Assembly: GCA_910591455.2 (NCBI GenBank)
Contig: OU342812.1
Location: 3,111,732 to 3,175,731 of the forward strand
Direction: 5' to 3'
DNA: 64,000 bases
Origin: Pholis gunnellus
Taxonomy: Eukaryota; Chordata; Actinopteri; Perciformes; Pholidae
Below are positions 12,345-25,239 of this stretch, in pieces. Position 1 is the stretch's first letter, and each line of letters begins with the position of its first letter. The position numbers were made by a program, and so were the translations under genes. The notes beneath the pieces are model-generated. The model did no database searches and had not been told where the DNA came from. It saw only the letters and a list, made by a program, of their open reading frames with translations.

Positions 12345-12422
<78 letters not shown>
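12344..12422. repeat. Compound (CA)n(TA)n(CA)n microsatellite
   Basis: (CA)11 runs into about 25 TA units (12366-12416) and back into CA. The TA core is self-complementary and could extrude as a cruciform. Confidence 0.98.
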
Positions 12423-12423
<1 letters not shown>

Positions 12424-12599
12424 GTTAGATTGATTGCAGCACCTGATAGGGGGAGGGAGAGGGGGAGACAGAAGAGAGTTAATTTAACCAAGTGGAAGGG
12501 TGTTAAGAGGAAAACCCACTGACCGCACATCAGGCAGATGTGCACTCTTTCATTATGCTGCTAATTAATTCTTAACTCGTTGTGCTACTTGTGCTACCT

Positions 12600-14145
12600 T
12601 GTGCTCTGTGATTCGATGAGACATTTTTTCGTGCTAACAAGACAACTGTCCTCCTCTGCACCTCAATCTTTCCTCCTCCGGCCGTCCTGTCGCGGAGTAA
12701 CGTCAGTCGGTGTGAATCGTGGAAAAAAGGCGAGTGACGAGGGTTGAGGAAAGGCTTTTATATTAATAGGCGGAATCCAATTATAAGTTCATGTGAACCG
12801 AGCTAGCTAGGAAAATGAATTTGCATTTTAACTTTTTCGGTTTGATGTTGGATTCCAAGATGAGAGAGAAGGAGGGGAAGCTCTGAAATGAGGGAGAGAA
12901 AAAAAAGGGGGGGGGGGATTATTGGTGAGAATGGATCGAATCGGTAGTTGGATCTTTCACGGTACAAAGTGATGAGAGGAAAGGAAAGATTTTGTAACAA
13001 ATTAGGGCGAGACATTGGGGTTTTTGTTGTTTTTTTTTCTTTTTCATCCGTCAGGTTTGAGCGCGTGTGCTGCTGACGCGGGGCAATGTCTCTCATTTAA
13101 TGTGAATCTAGGTCAGCGTGGTGAATTAGAAACAATCTGCATCCCTCTGCATGGCTACAGTGAAGCCCGCCAATGAGGATCCATGTACAGGCGCTTTCAC
13201 ATGCACACACACAACACCCACGCACAAAACACACACACACACACACACACATCAGTCAAGCCCTAACAAACGTAATCCAATTTTAGATATGAGCATTAGT
13301 ATCTCAAAATGCTCAAAGATTTGACAGAGGGAAAATATTAAAGGAATTTCTATTAGGCCTGCTGACAAAAAAAAATAAAAAAAATGGTGTGTGCCTTTCG
13401 ACAAATGAGGGCATTTTTTTTCACAGAGCAGTTCAGCGCAGGAGAATGATGAGTGTGTGACACCAGTGTGTGGGAATGAGTGGGATTTGATGGAGTCTGC
13501 GCTTTGTTGTAGAAACACTCTTGGTTAATGATATGCCTCTCTCATCCAGCCCCCCGACTCTCTCTGCTCCCTTCCCGTTCTGCGAGCGAGGAGCGATAAC
13601 GAGGGAGCAGGCGGCCCCCGAAACTTCACACAAAGTGTAGAGGAATCAGCACAACGCACCGTCTCAGCCTTCACCCACAGAAACTTTTCTCCCATCTCCC
13701 TTCTCCTCCCCCGGTTTCCAGACGGTCTTTCAGATGCTCGTTCGAACTTGTTCAAATACGTCTACTGATCAAGTAGAGGACAGCCGCGCTTGTGTAACTC
13801 AAATGTTGGGGGGTGTGTGTGAGGGGGGGGGGGGGGGGTCTCTCTGGAAACAAGTTCAATTTTGAATGCAGGATATGAACAAAACTGAATCTGAGCGTAG
13901 CTCAAGGCGTGAACAGCAGGAGGGTGACGGAGACACTTTTGAGTGCGTGACTCACGGTGCACGTTCCCTCGCACGTTAGTGTATGTGGGCGTGCATGCGT
14001 GTACTCATGCATGCATGTGCAACTCGGTGGGAGTTGGACGGAGGCTCGTCCCTCTCTAGAGCACCATGCTCTGATGGATGTTAATGTGGACTGACGCCGG
14101 GGTGTCCCCCAAGGGAGGGAACAAGGCCAGCGAGGGAGAAGGAGG

Positions 14146-14182
<37 letters not shown>

Positions 14183-15689
14183 GGGGAGGGGGATTCATTC
14201 CTCTAATCCTCCCTTCTTCGCAGAGTCGGAGCGAGGAAGAGGCACTGAACCGCCCAATGAATAAATAAAAGCCTCCCCTCTCTGCTCCAGCCTGAAGCCC
14301 TGCACAGGAGCACTTAAAAGCATTTTAACAAGAGAGTCACTTCATTAAATATGGACTTCCTGTCCGCACAAACCCTGGAAGGATAACTCTGGGTGACTTT
14401 TCACGTTGGGAAATATAGGGAAGAGTGTGTGTGTGTGGGGGGGGCATGCATGGGAGATGGAGGCGGAAAGAGAAACTATTGCGCAGAGGGACAAAGGGAG
14501 AGAAATATAGCAGAGCTGGGGGGTGAAAAAAAAAGGATAAGCAAGGCGAGATAACAGAAGCGGTGAGCTGGAAATTGGTGAGGACCTTTCAGATCTCTCT
14601 AAATTTGCACAGAGCTCACGTCAGGTCAGCGTTCATAGCGTGTCCTTTTTTTGTGTCGTTGCGTCGTGTTATCTATATTCCAAAACCCTGCCAGAAAAAC
14701 AAATGTCACAAAATCATTACAGAGGCGAAGAATGAGATTTAAGAGGAAGAAGAAAATAGAGGAAGATAAAGACGCTGTGGGAAGCAGCTATGGGAAGAAA
14801 ATGAGTTCCGCTCTGAGATCAGCTCAATAACATTCACAATTCAAAGGCTTGGTATCTGACTGGCACCAAACTGGGTTTTTTTTCAGAAATTTTAAGTTAT
14901 GTAAAATGTTCAAATCTGATGTCTGATAGCTTTCTTTGTATTTTTTCCGAAGCCTTTGCAAGAATGGCTTTGACTGCCTAACTTCAGCTCGGTGCTGCAT
15001 TATAAATAAACCAGTTGTTATGAACAGTTGTGTTCAAACAGAGCGGTGTTAAAAGAGAATATATTACCTCTGAGCCCTTTTCACCCAGAGAGGATTTATA
15101 AGTCACAAAATGCAAGTTCAAGTGTCAAGTCTTAAGAGTCACGTCTGAAGTCTCCATAATGGATCACAAATAACACTGTGGTTGTTTCTAGACATTTCCC
15201 TGCCCAAGAATGACTGTTTAGTAAGTAGGTCAAATGAGTTTATATATAGGAACCACATGTGTAAATGAGATCAATCTTAGTGTTGACTTAAAACTGTGTT
15301 GTTCATTCATTACTCATTTTTTGCTGAACTATTTGAACCTGGAGACAAATGTGGAATTTTCACAAGGATGGAGTCATTTAACACATTCGGGGATAAGCGA
15401 AGGAAAAGAGAGAAAGTGATTACGCTATATTCCATTTGAACTGGGAGTCCCCAGTCGAAAATGTCAACTGGAACGCTGCCTGAAGTCGAACGAACCCCAC
15501 CAACCCCAACCTCGTAATCCAAGATGGCTGCTCTGAGCATCATCAGTAAAAAAAAAAAAGCTGTAGTAAAATATGCTGTTTATTAGCACTTCTGTCTTAC
15601 TTGTGTCTCATTAAATCAGTCATACAAACAGAACTGTCCAACTCCTATCTGTGAACATGTATGCCGCTGTAATGTATTGTTATCAACTG
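12600..15689. other. Gene-free region
   Basis: Contains microsatellites, a G-run at 13825-13838 and a (GT)n tract at 14150. No coding frame, RNA gene or repeat with a second copy was seen. Confidence 0.6.
14150..14181. repeat. (GT)n microsatellite
   Basis: About 15 GT units. Confidence 0.97.
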
Positions 15690-16612
15690 GTATTGCTAAT
15701 AAAAGCTAATCCTATTTACTGGACTACACAGACTGGAACAGTGGTTGGGGCTTTCTCACACAGTGCTAAACCGCTTTAAATACTATTTGATGGACAGGTA
15801 CTCTTTGTCAGTTGGTAATTACACATCTAAGCATATAATACATTACTTGGAGTACCCCAAGGCTACATTCTCGGTCCTCTTCTGTTCAACATGTACATGC
15901 TCGCATTAGCTCAGATTAGGGAAAACAACCCAATATTGTATCATTATTATGCAGATGACACTGAGAGTTATATAACAATGTCACCAGGTGATTATGGTCC
16001 CATAAGATAAAACAGAAGTCATCACTTTTTGGAGCCAAAGAAGAACAATTAAGAGTCAGTTGTCAGCTTCAGTCTTTAACGTTTAAGACCACAAACAAGG
16101 CAATGAATGTCGGTGTTGTTATAGACTCATATCAGTCACATCAGTCCAGTGTGATTCGTGTCAAAGAATTTACTTTTAAATTCTACTTTTGGTTTATAAA
16201 GCACCGAATGCTATATGACCAGAACACATTTCTGATCTGCTTCTCCGTTATGAACCGTCCAGACCTCTAAGATCATCTTGGACAAGTCTGATTATTGTCC
16301 CTAGAGTCAACACTAAGGATTCAGATTTGATGCACCCCTTATGTTTGCCACTGTATTAAGAGACTTGGGACTATTCCCATCTTTCACTGTAATGCAAAGC
16401 AATTTTCTTCTTCTGTTTTCCTCTATTTTGCATTATTTTTTATCTTATGTTTTATTCTACTCTTTTAAAATCCTATTAAACGGTGTCTTTTTATTTTATC
16501 TTTTTTATATAGCCTTGTGTCTTTTCTAGCCTTTTACGTCTTATGTAAAGCACTTTGAATTACCTGGTAGTTGAAAGGTGCAATAACAATAACCATGCCT
16601 TGCCTTGAGTGC
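15690..16612 (+). mobile_element. L2/Maui-like LINE 3' fragment with degenerate reverse transcriptase
   Basis: Translating across several frames gives reverse-transcriptase hallmarks: GVPQG-LGPLLFN near 15850-15890, YADDT near 15950-15962, and further on LLRYEPSRPLRSS-like sequence near 16240-16275. The end has the L2-type tail TGTAAAGCACTTTGAATTAC followed by TTGAAAGGTGC and a short CCTTGCCTTGAG repeat. Frameshifts and stops abolish coding. As usual for LINEs, the 5' part is missing. Its naming to L2/Maui is from memory of teleost elements. Confidence 0.8.
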
Positions 16613-16782
16613 ATACATTTGTTATCGCAGTTATTTCCCTATTTCTCATCTCCTGTACATATGACTGCCTTCACTTATGCATTCTGTGTGTGTCTGTGTG
16701 TGTGTGTGTGTGTGCATCCTATCACTTTGGTGAGCCACAAAGTTACCCAACATTTCAGTAGAGTTCAGAAGTCCTCTACAGG

Positions 16783-17115
16783 TGGCAATCTTCGGTTCTG
16801 AAAAGTGAAGCCACTGCTGAAGTGTCTTAAAGCTGCATTCTCTCTAATGTCCACCAGGGGGCGACTCCTCTGGTTGTATAGAAGTCTATGAGAAAATGAC
16901 TCTACTTCTCTCTTGATTTACTACCTCAGTAAACATTGTAAACATGAGTTTATGGTCTCAATCTCTAGTTTCAAGTCTTCTTCAATACAGCATGATGTTC
17001 ATTTAGTAAATGATGGTCCATTTAGAGTCAAACAGACCATAAATCAGGGTATGCTTTAGGGCGGGACTACCTTGAGATTAACAGGTCGCTGCCACGGTGT
17101 TGTCTGGTCTGAGAG
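16783..17115 (+). repeat. Dispersed repeat A, copy 3
   Basis: Nearly full 5' two-thirds of the family, lying about 170 bases after the L2-like LINE relic. It contains the shared blocks TATGAGAAAATGACTCTACT and CAGCATGATGTTCATTTAGT and a CTCF-core-like CCACCAGGGGGCG at 16851-16863. Similarity fades after GACAGGTCGCTGCCAC. Confidence 0.9.
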
Positions 17116-18360
17116 TTGTCCGTGTTTTCGTATTAGAACTTTAATCCTTTAGAGTGTGTTTTCTCGTCATTCTTGGTCATTAATTACTGGGGTCATCATA
17201 ACTACGTTTTGTTCATATCCATAACATTCCCAAACACTCTCTTCAAATGTCCTGTTTTCCAGTTTTTAGCTGTAATCTCTGCTGTCTAAAAGCTAAAAGC
17301 TCTGTCCTGCTGTTATTAGAGACAGTCTCAGCAAACCACGGCCCCCGTGTCGCCCACGATGTTTAACCCGAGAGGATCAAGGAGGGAAATGCTGTTAATT
17401 AAAGGCCACGAAAAAACTGAAATATGAAATAAGCAACAATATTTGATCATTTAAGTCCTTAGACACATGGACTCCAACACACAATATACTGTTGATAAAG
17501 GCTCTTTACCAAGGCTTGAGTTATTTACATCATGCTGGATGTCAAATGGAATGTCAAACTCATTTTATTATTATTCTAATTCATTAATCACATACAATCT
17601 TGATTGTTCAGGACAGCAAAGCTCATTCAGCACCAATTACTGGTCAAAGTGCCTGAGAAGGAAAAAGACATTATGTCAAAATATTTAACAAGCAAGATGA
17701 AAGTTGTTGTGGAATATTTCTATGCAGATGCGGGATAAGAGTTGTTTAAATAAACAGAGTCTGATGAATATATATATATATTTATTAGCTTGCGCAAGCG
17801 GAGAACAGTTTCACAGATACGTATAGCAGAGTCTGTGGAAGTGACTTCAAAGAACAGTTGCACGTACAGAGTATTTATACACTTAGAGACCATGTCCAGC
17901 GCGTTTCGCTGCATCTAGGTACCTTCCATCTCAAAGGTGTTATTTCTTGTTTTACCGAGGTGTTGTTTCTACAAGGCGCTGGTTCCGTTTTTGCCTTCTG
18001 CAAACTGTTATGTTTCTGATGAGTCATGTTTCTTACAAAGGACAGGTCATGGTGAGTTCATGTTTAACATCTCTTTACTTCCACTCGATCCTATAGTGTG
18101 CCCCGCACTCTTGGCTAACTTGTACAAGTACTGGACCCCTGAACTTCACCTGAGTTATTTACATACGGTCATCCGCATTATTTGCATGCCTGGGCCCCTC
18201 TAAGCATCCCATTGGTTGATTTTAATGGTGCAAGGGTGTACACATCTGCTAACTAGCTAAAGATGGACTGATATTGTACTTACGTTAACGTTACAACAGT
18301 AGTGATAAGTTGTAGTGATGTTATGTTATTTAACAACAGTACAATTGTGTACTTTAACGC

Positions 18361-18701
18361 TGGAGCAAAAACTGGAAATAAAACGTTTGGGACCACATGG
18401 AACGGATGACTTAATCATATCTCAAGAAGGAAAACATAATTCAACCACGAATGCTTCAAAAGGAAAACTTGGTTAACGTTTCTGCTTTCCACGTCTTCTT
18501 TTTGGAGTGGAAACTTTCTGGACAGCAAGTAGATTTAAAGACTTGAAACATTCAGAAAGGCTGGTAAAACACGAGAGTTGTGCATCGCGTGTGGATAATG
18601 TCATCCAGTTATGCTTACTGGGAACAACGAACGTTGCCTCTCAGCTTGGCGGTGCAACGATGCAACCGTCAGACGGAAGAAAACCTTGCTTTGTGACATG
18701 A
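18361..18701 (+). pseudogene. ZMYM1/hAT-like transposase N-terminal relic
   Basis: A short open frame (18507-18701) reads FKDLKHSERLVKHESCASRV and, further on, LGTTNVASQL. This resembles the TTF-type zinc-finger/hAT transposase N-terminal region (pattern DL-H...KKHE-S--H...LG--N-A-QL). Weak similarity extends upstream in other frames (KRLGPHGTDD..ISQ). Stops and frame changes show it is dead. No terminal repeats were identified. Confidence 0.5.
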
Positions 18702-18999
18702 CCAGCCTGCCGGCTCGTTGAACCCTGGGCTTGGATGCATATTTGAGACTATGTGCGAGGGAGACTCCAGGCTAAAGAACCATTACGATGCTCAACCCTA
18801 TTTGTTTTGCATGTACAATGTTCACAAGGATGAGGTTGCTCAGCAGATGACAAATGCACCTTTCGTTGCTGGTCATGAGTCGGCTATTTCATGTTGAGAG
18901 ATCTTTAACATTGTCCTTTGGTGGTCCTAAACATTGGTCTGATAAGATCCGTCTCCAGATCTTCATTGTGTGATTTTAGACGCCATTATTTGGCTGGAA

Positions 19000-20524
19000 T
19001 TTTGTCATCACTGCTGTTGGTGGTAGATTGGTCACAGCAATCGGTTGCAGTGTCTCCCCTCTCTCATGAGCGCTTGGTTGTGAGAGTATAGTTCAATGAG
19101 ATACAGGTATGCTGGTTATAAACAAGCCAAATATTTCTTAGATAGCTATAGAGATTGATTTTGCGGCTGAAACCACGAAACTCAGCGGTGAATTGGTTCA
19201 TTCGTTTGTTAAAAACATCTTGTGTCGACTTAAGACAGTCGGGCTGCGGCACCTTTAAGGGGGGGCGAAAGGGACTCCAAAGTGGGTCAGAGTAAAAATA
19301 TCTTCAACAATTATTCATGGTACCCCGCCTATCTCGAATATACCTCCACGCTGTGAGGAATCTGCATTGCACTGCGGCAAAGGGGAGGCAAATTTGAGAG
19401 AGAAGAGATAAGGAGTGAGGAGAAACATGAAGGCGAGAAGGCGGTTTGGGCTAAAAAAGAGCAAAGACGGAGTAAAGAGTGCACACATTGTTTGCTTATT
19501 TTGGCTTTGGCTTGTGATGAAACGTGGGAGCAATGTGCAACGCACAAAGCACAATGTGTGCCGTGCAAACACTTCCCTCGACGCTTGCGTGCTAAATATT
19601 TTCCGACATTTGCTGCGCCGTCGTCAGCGAGCCTCCCGCCAAACACCAGCACGGTACCCGCCAATGCAGAGCACTGCCAAGGCTGGCTGAATTAAACATG
19701 TACCACACCAGTCCTCAGCTATGTCACGCAACTTTCTGTCTCTTCTCAGAGGAAACAAAGGGTTTGCATTGGGTGGAAAGGCCTTTTGCAAAGCAAACTT
19801 TGTGAAGTCTCTCTGATTGGTAATTTGCAGCCTTTGCTGTCCTGTGATTTGTGACACGGTGCGTTTCTCTTTAGGTTGGCCGCTTAAGGTCGAATGAGTG
19901 TGAGCGCTTGAGGTTTGTTTCGTGCCAGTGTGAGAAGCATCGCGATTGGAGCGATGAATTAAAAATCGAGGGCCGTGATTGGTTTTTCGAGGAAAAACTG
20001 GATTCCAGCGCAGCAGAAGGGGGTGTCATGGCTGCCAGGTCCCCGTAGGTCTGCACTGTAAATCCACACATTAATCAGAGCCGACAGGGAGAGATCAAAG
20101 GAGCCTGTTCCATCTTTACTCAGAGCAGCACTTTGATGTGTGCATGAGCGAGAGGGAGGGAGGGAGAGAGAGGGGGGGGAGAGAAGGAGTGTATGCATGA
20201 GAAAGGGGGAGAGAATCAGACAGCGGGGGCACACGGTGGAGTTGAAAATTAGGATATGAGAGACAGCCTGGAGAGGAAACCCCTCCTGTGTGGATCCTGC
20301 TGGCTCCGGGATATAAAACATTATTAGCAATAATCAAGACCCGGTGTAACTTTGAACACCACCACCGGTTGACACTGAAACACGTGTCCTGTTCTGACAA
20401 AAACGCTCTCGCTCCACCGCATCCACGGGACAAAAATGGAACACGGTGACGGTGACAGTGAAAGGTTGATGCAGCACATTTACAGCTCAGCATGACCGCA
20501 TCTGCAATGCTTCTACGCACACAC

Positions 20525-20564
<40 letters not shown>

Positions 20565-21172
20565 TGCACACATGCATTGTTCCTGTCAAACATGACAGCA
20601 TCACCACATTCCCAGGACCATGAACACAACGCTTCTGCCCCGCGGTGGTGCTCTTCTGTCACTGCAACGCAAACTCTCTCTCTTCCCCAAAATGTGATGT
20701 GCCACCATTGTATGGCAAGCTGGAGCCTGCAGTTGCCATGGCGACACAGAGCCGCAGCAAACGACTTTAGAAGCATCATGTATTATTAGTCGGTGCGTTT
20801 CTTCCATTCTCTGTGAACCAGAAGCTTTTAGTGCTAAGTTCCCCCTGGACAAAAAAAAAAGAAAGAAGGGGACGACTGAGTGTAGTGCTGTCAGTTGAAC
20901 ACTAGGGGACGTGATCACAATGGGCTGGAGAGGGAACCATCCACATTAGTGGCCTGCACCGGATGGTGGTGACTGTGGACCAATAGCTGCTGTAGATGGA
21001 GAATGGTTTGTTCAACTCTCAGAAAGTGCAGCTTTTCTTCAGTCTGCATCTCGAGCCACATTAACATGATCATTAAACCAAGACAAGTCAAAAAAAAAAA
21101 TGTCCTCAGCTGGTACTAAATAGTTTTTTGTATTGACTGATATACACACACACACAGTGTGTCGTCCATTAC
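19000..21172. other. Gene-free region
   Basis: Contains GAGGGAGGGAG low complexity at 20150-20185 and a (CA)n tract. The overlapping short frames at 19315-19857 on both strands show no domain. A pyrimidine tract ending TTGTCCAG (about 20846-20860, minus) looks like a splice acceptor but has no proven exon. Confidence 0.5.
20529..20562. repeat. (CA)n microsatellite
   Basis: About 17 CA units, extended upstream by interrupted CA. Confidence 0.97.
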
Positions 21173-21321
21173 CTGTTTGAGACGTTTCGTTTGTCAACTC
21201 GCGGGCATTTTCTGCCATCTGCTGGACAAACTGCTGAACATCCTCCTGTGTTTGAGGGAAAATGATCACATGATGAAGAGAACTCTCTGCTGCAGTTGCT
21301 TTTCTTCTTTCTGATTCACCG
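21173..21321 (-). other. Exon-like open segment with splice signals, unknown product
   Basis: A 149-nt minus-strand segment is open in one frame for 49 codons. It is preceded by a pyrimidine-rich acceptor ending GTGTCTAG and followed by the donor ACAG|GTAATG. The predicted peptide is acidic and glutamine-rich (for example QEDVQQFVQQMAENARELTN) and is not low complexity. I do not recognise it. A possible second exon-like piece (40 nt, 23222-23261, minus; FPDYHFCVFTVDQ) does not match it in phase. It could be one exon of a fish-specific gene, a gene relic or chance. Confidence 0.2.
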
Positions 21322-21562
21322 CTAGACACACAACCGCAGAGGAAGGACATGAAATTCATTGAAATGCATTCACATAAACGATTTATAAAAACACATGTTA
21401 TTGATAATAAGAATGAATTCTACCGATCAAGATGTTTGACCTGCATTTCTGCGTAGATCAGGTGAGAATGTCATCAGAGAGGAATAGTTTATATACGAGT
21501 ATTACAGTCAAACTTTAATCTGCAAAAACTTTATTATGTAAACTATTTAATATGCCAACAAA

Positions 21563-22341
21563 TACACTCTTAGAAATAAGGGTTCCCAACGGTTTCTCCC
21601 TGAAGGGCTAAGGTTCTACCCAGAACCAGAACTATCTTGTGAGTAAAAATAGTTAATCAAGGTTTCTTTGATAAGACTAAGGGTTCCATTAAGAACACTT
21701 TTCAACCAAAGAACCCTTTTTGGAGGAAAGTGGGTGTTTTCTAGATTCAACCCAATGAATTATAAAAGGGTTCTTGGTAGAACCCCGTAGTTGTGTTCTA
21801 TATAAAACCATTGGACTATATAGGGTTCTCGGTAGAACCCTCTGGTTGGGTTCTAGCTAAAACTATCGGACTATAGTAGGGTTCTAGGTAAAACACCCAA
21901 GTTGGGTTCTAGCTAAAACCATCGGACTATAGTAGGGTTCTCGGTAAAACACCCAAGTTGGGTTCTAGATAAAACCATCAGACTATATTAGGGTTCTCGG
22001 TAGAACCCCCTGGGCGGGTTCTAGATGAAACCCTTTGACTATAATATGGTTCTTGGTAGAACTCCCATGGTGGGTTTTAATTGAAACCCCTGGAATATAA
22101 AAGGGTTCTAAGGTAGAACCCCATTGGTTTGAAGGTTCTGGATTGATCCACAAGAGAGGGTTCTGGTTGGAACCTTTCACAGATGGTTCTAGGTATAACC
22201 CTTTATGTTGGTTCCATCTGAAAGGGTTCAAGGTGGAACTCTTATGAAAGGTTCTCCCAGGAACCGAAAAGGGTACTCCTATGAGGACAAGCTGAAGAAC
22301 CCTATATAGTTCTAGTTAACACCTTCATTTCTGAGAGTGTA
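21563..22341. mobile_element. TA-flanked MITE with internal 56-bp minisatellite, copy 1
   Basis: Terminal inverted repeats TACACTCTTAGAAAT and ATTTCTGAGAGTGTA bound about 780 bases; TA at each edge suggests Tc1/mariner-type insertion. The interior is an imperfect tandem array with a period of about 56 bases, each unit built on GGGTTCTCGGTAGAACCC and GGGTTCTAGATGAAACC halves. No transposase is present, so it is non-autonomous. Confidence 0.85.
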
Positions 22342-22639
22342 CTTTAAATCCTGATTACAATGACGACTAAACGATTAAGTCATTAGAAGCTAAATACCAA
22401 TAAGTAGGATGTCGGTTTTAATGAAAGTCTGCTAATCGATATAATCTGCAGCAGCATAGAACAGAAAAGTCTCAACAGTAATAACACCAGTAATAACACC
22501 ATTCATACATACATGATAATAATTACATCAGCAACAAGGATCAGTGGTCACAAATAGACCTTCACTCACTAAAAGACACTTATCGCCACGAGACAAATAA
22601 ATGCGCTATCTGCTATTATGATATCTTTGTTTGAGTGGT

Positions 22640-23010
22640 AGTTTGTGTCCGATATGGTTTCGACACAAACATGTTAAATGAACTAGAAACCCTCAGAGAC
22701 CCGCCAACATCGCTGTCTTTAAGAGACTGTGGGCTCAGTCTCTTAAAGCTGGAGATCCTGCTGTCAAATCAAACGTAATGAACCCTTTGGTGCTGAGCAG
22801 CTCATGCTGGCTTGTCGGGAAGGCGGCTGAATAAAGTTGTGCTAGTTATTGGCGAGGGGAAACTGGCATGGCGATTTTTCAAAGGGATCCCTTGACCTCT
22901 GACCTCAAGATATGTGAATGAAAATGGGTTCTGTGGAAAACCACAAGTCCCCACTTTACAGACGTGCTACTTTTTATAGTTACAAGCAGTTTAGGCAAAA
23001 CCCATGCTGC
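22640..23010 (+). repeat. Probable percomorph interspersed repeat
   Basis: Landmarks CCTTTGGTGCTGAGCAGCTC, CATGGCGATTTTTCAAAGGG and CTTGACCTCTGACCTCAAGA match a fish repeat known to me from other genomes. Single copy here, so the call is from memory. Non-coding. Confidence 0.5.
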
Positions 23011-23339
23011 TTTTTGCACGCAGTATAAATGTGTTATTTTCATCTATTCTAAAGATGGTGTATTTGAGTGTTTCTGTATATGGGGCTCTGTTAACAGTCT
23101 TGGAATTGAATAAATTGGGTATGACTGAAAAGCTGAGACTCTGGTGGATCCAGTGAGATCAATTGTAATAATGTGTGATGACGGTAGTCTCCATAGTAGC
23201 CATTTCACACAGTGAGACCAGGGAGAAGATACCTGGTCAACAGTGAACACACAGAAGTGGTAATCTGGGAACCTGCAGATTAATTTGAGATGCAGCTCAG
23301 CCATGGGTCAAGATATTCTAGTCATAAATCATGAACAAG

Positions 23340-25239
23340 AAATACTTAATTAAAATTGTGAAAGTGTAAAAGGGCTATTAACATTTTTAAGAAAGCATAT
23401 GATGGCTATTCCCATGCTCACTTTTGTCTCATAAGTTATTGTAGCAATTTTTGGATTTGATAACCTTTATGACATCGATTTGGTGTTAAATTTAGCAATT
23501 TTTACCACTCAATAAATGATAAAAATGATTAAAAACAGCACATTAAGACACCAAGACCTTGAATGACAACATAAAAAAAATCAATGCTGTTGACATTTGG
23601 AGATTTCTGCAAATTTCTGCAAATTTCTGATTTTTTGCGTCTGGATGGAGAACACTTCTGTTGTGTAAGCTGCTCAGAATCCTTTATTTTATCCTTGAGG
23701 TCACAAGAGGTCATCATTATGCACTGCACCGTTAACCTCATCAAGTGTTACCTCACATCCACATGGTGGCAGCATCCTCTAAACAATTTCCCCGAGAATA
23801 AAGCACCCAAAGTGCAGGGAGCCATTCATAAAGTCAGGCTTCACTTCATTGTAGTGCGATGCTCCATATTGGACACTGAGAGGCAGCCTTACCTTCTCTA
23901 TTACGTTTCATTCTTAGGAAACCTGTTCTGAGCCTCAGGAAACCTTTTGCCAAAAAAAAAGATATTAGCTGTTATATTAGTGTGCGATGTCAGATTTACT
24001 GATATCATATTTTACTCAGCGCTGAGTTCAGCGACGTTTTCTTAACATGCATACAGCAGCTGCCCTTACAAAGTACTCACTGATGTATGTAGTATGCATT
24101 CATTTGGGACGTTCCACTTCGTCATAACGTTGCACCTTCAACTTTGACCCCTCTCGCGCATATATATCAGCTCTGCAGAGAGCATGCTGGCTTTCACACT
24201 GCAAAATGTGACCGGATGCAGTAGTACATCCTGGTGTTTTATGACATACTGTGTACTGGGACATAATAAATCTTATTTCTGGAATACTAAATGGTAGTAC
24301 GGTTATTGGACAGTTAACGCACAGTATATTTTGCTAATGCAAAATAAAAAAGTGTGTAGATAGCTGAGTCCTATCCTCTAATATTGTCTTTAAAAGTATT
24401 AATAGAACTGTATAATGCTTATGAGATATGACTCATTATATATACAGACACAACTAGAGCTACATGTTTTCACAGATCAGATGCTAAAGGTGAAAAGTGT
24501 CATAGCTGACTGTGCTAGCATGCAAAGTGGATGTCTTCCTCTAGTGCGAGCTTATTGATTTGTCCGGAGCCGACTAACTCAACAAAGCCTGTATAGCATC
24601 TCCTCTGCCTGTCGGTGTTGTTTACGTGCACAGATACAGTGTATCAGTTCAATTCAAACAACAACAAAAGAAGCAGCAAAATGTGCACAAAAAAAACAGA
24701 GATGTACAGAAATACACATACAAATGCATACAAACATGTGTCCTGTAGAGATAGGGTGTGTTCTTGAGTTTGGTTTTTTAAACAGCACAGTGTCTAAAAG
24801 TCTAAAATCAGCTGGCAAACTTGTTCCCTTCGTTAAAGCTGCACAAATATCAAAAGCCATCTCGCTGGACCTTCTGACAACATGTCCGAGATGTTCTGCG
24901 GAGCCGGAGCCAGTGCTTTGTAAACCAAAAGAATGATCTTTTGAATTGAATTCATTGGGAAAGAAAGGAACCTGACGCTCAATCCTGTGTCCTCCTGCTC
25001 CTACTTGATCTCTGCTTGTGTGTTTTCTAATCTAGAGAACTAGAGAGTACTTTCTATCCACCTACCTGTCTGATGGACTTCTGCTACATGGAGGTTTGCA
25101 CTGAGCTCATGCTGACTTGTTCAAGTTTATTATATGTCTCACACAACAAAACGGTTTAAAAGTGATTTGTAATAGTGAACAATACAACAGTAGCATTATA
25201 GTCTGTGGCTGGGCAGCGTGTCAATTATCACATTTGAAA
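23340..25239. other. Gene-free region upstream of bhlhe23 promoter
   Basis: Mostly AT-rich sequence with the GTAGTATGC-type repeat at 24020-24310. No convincing exon. The last 100 bases before the CpG-rich promoter are unique. Confidence 0.5.
24020..24310 (+). repeat. Probable interspersed repeat (GTAGTATGC type)
   Basis: ACTCACTGATGTATGTAGTA followed by TGCATTCATTTGGGACG resembles a common fish repeat with repeated TACTA/GTAGTATG motifs (also at 24260 and 24295). No coding content. Confidence 0.4.

Noticed and set aside
20116..20607. 163-codon minus frame
   Set aside because: Spans a GA-rich tract and a (CA)n tract; low complexity, no family.
21563..22341. Regularly repeated units that might suggest a CRISPR array
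   Set aside because: The units are imperfect and contiguous with no unique spacers, lie between inverted ends, recur at 41341 and sit in a vertebrate genome.
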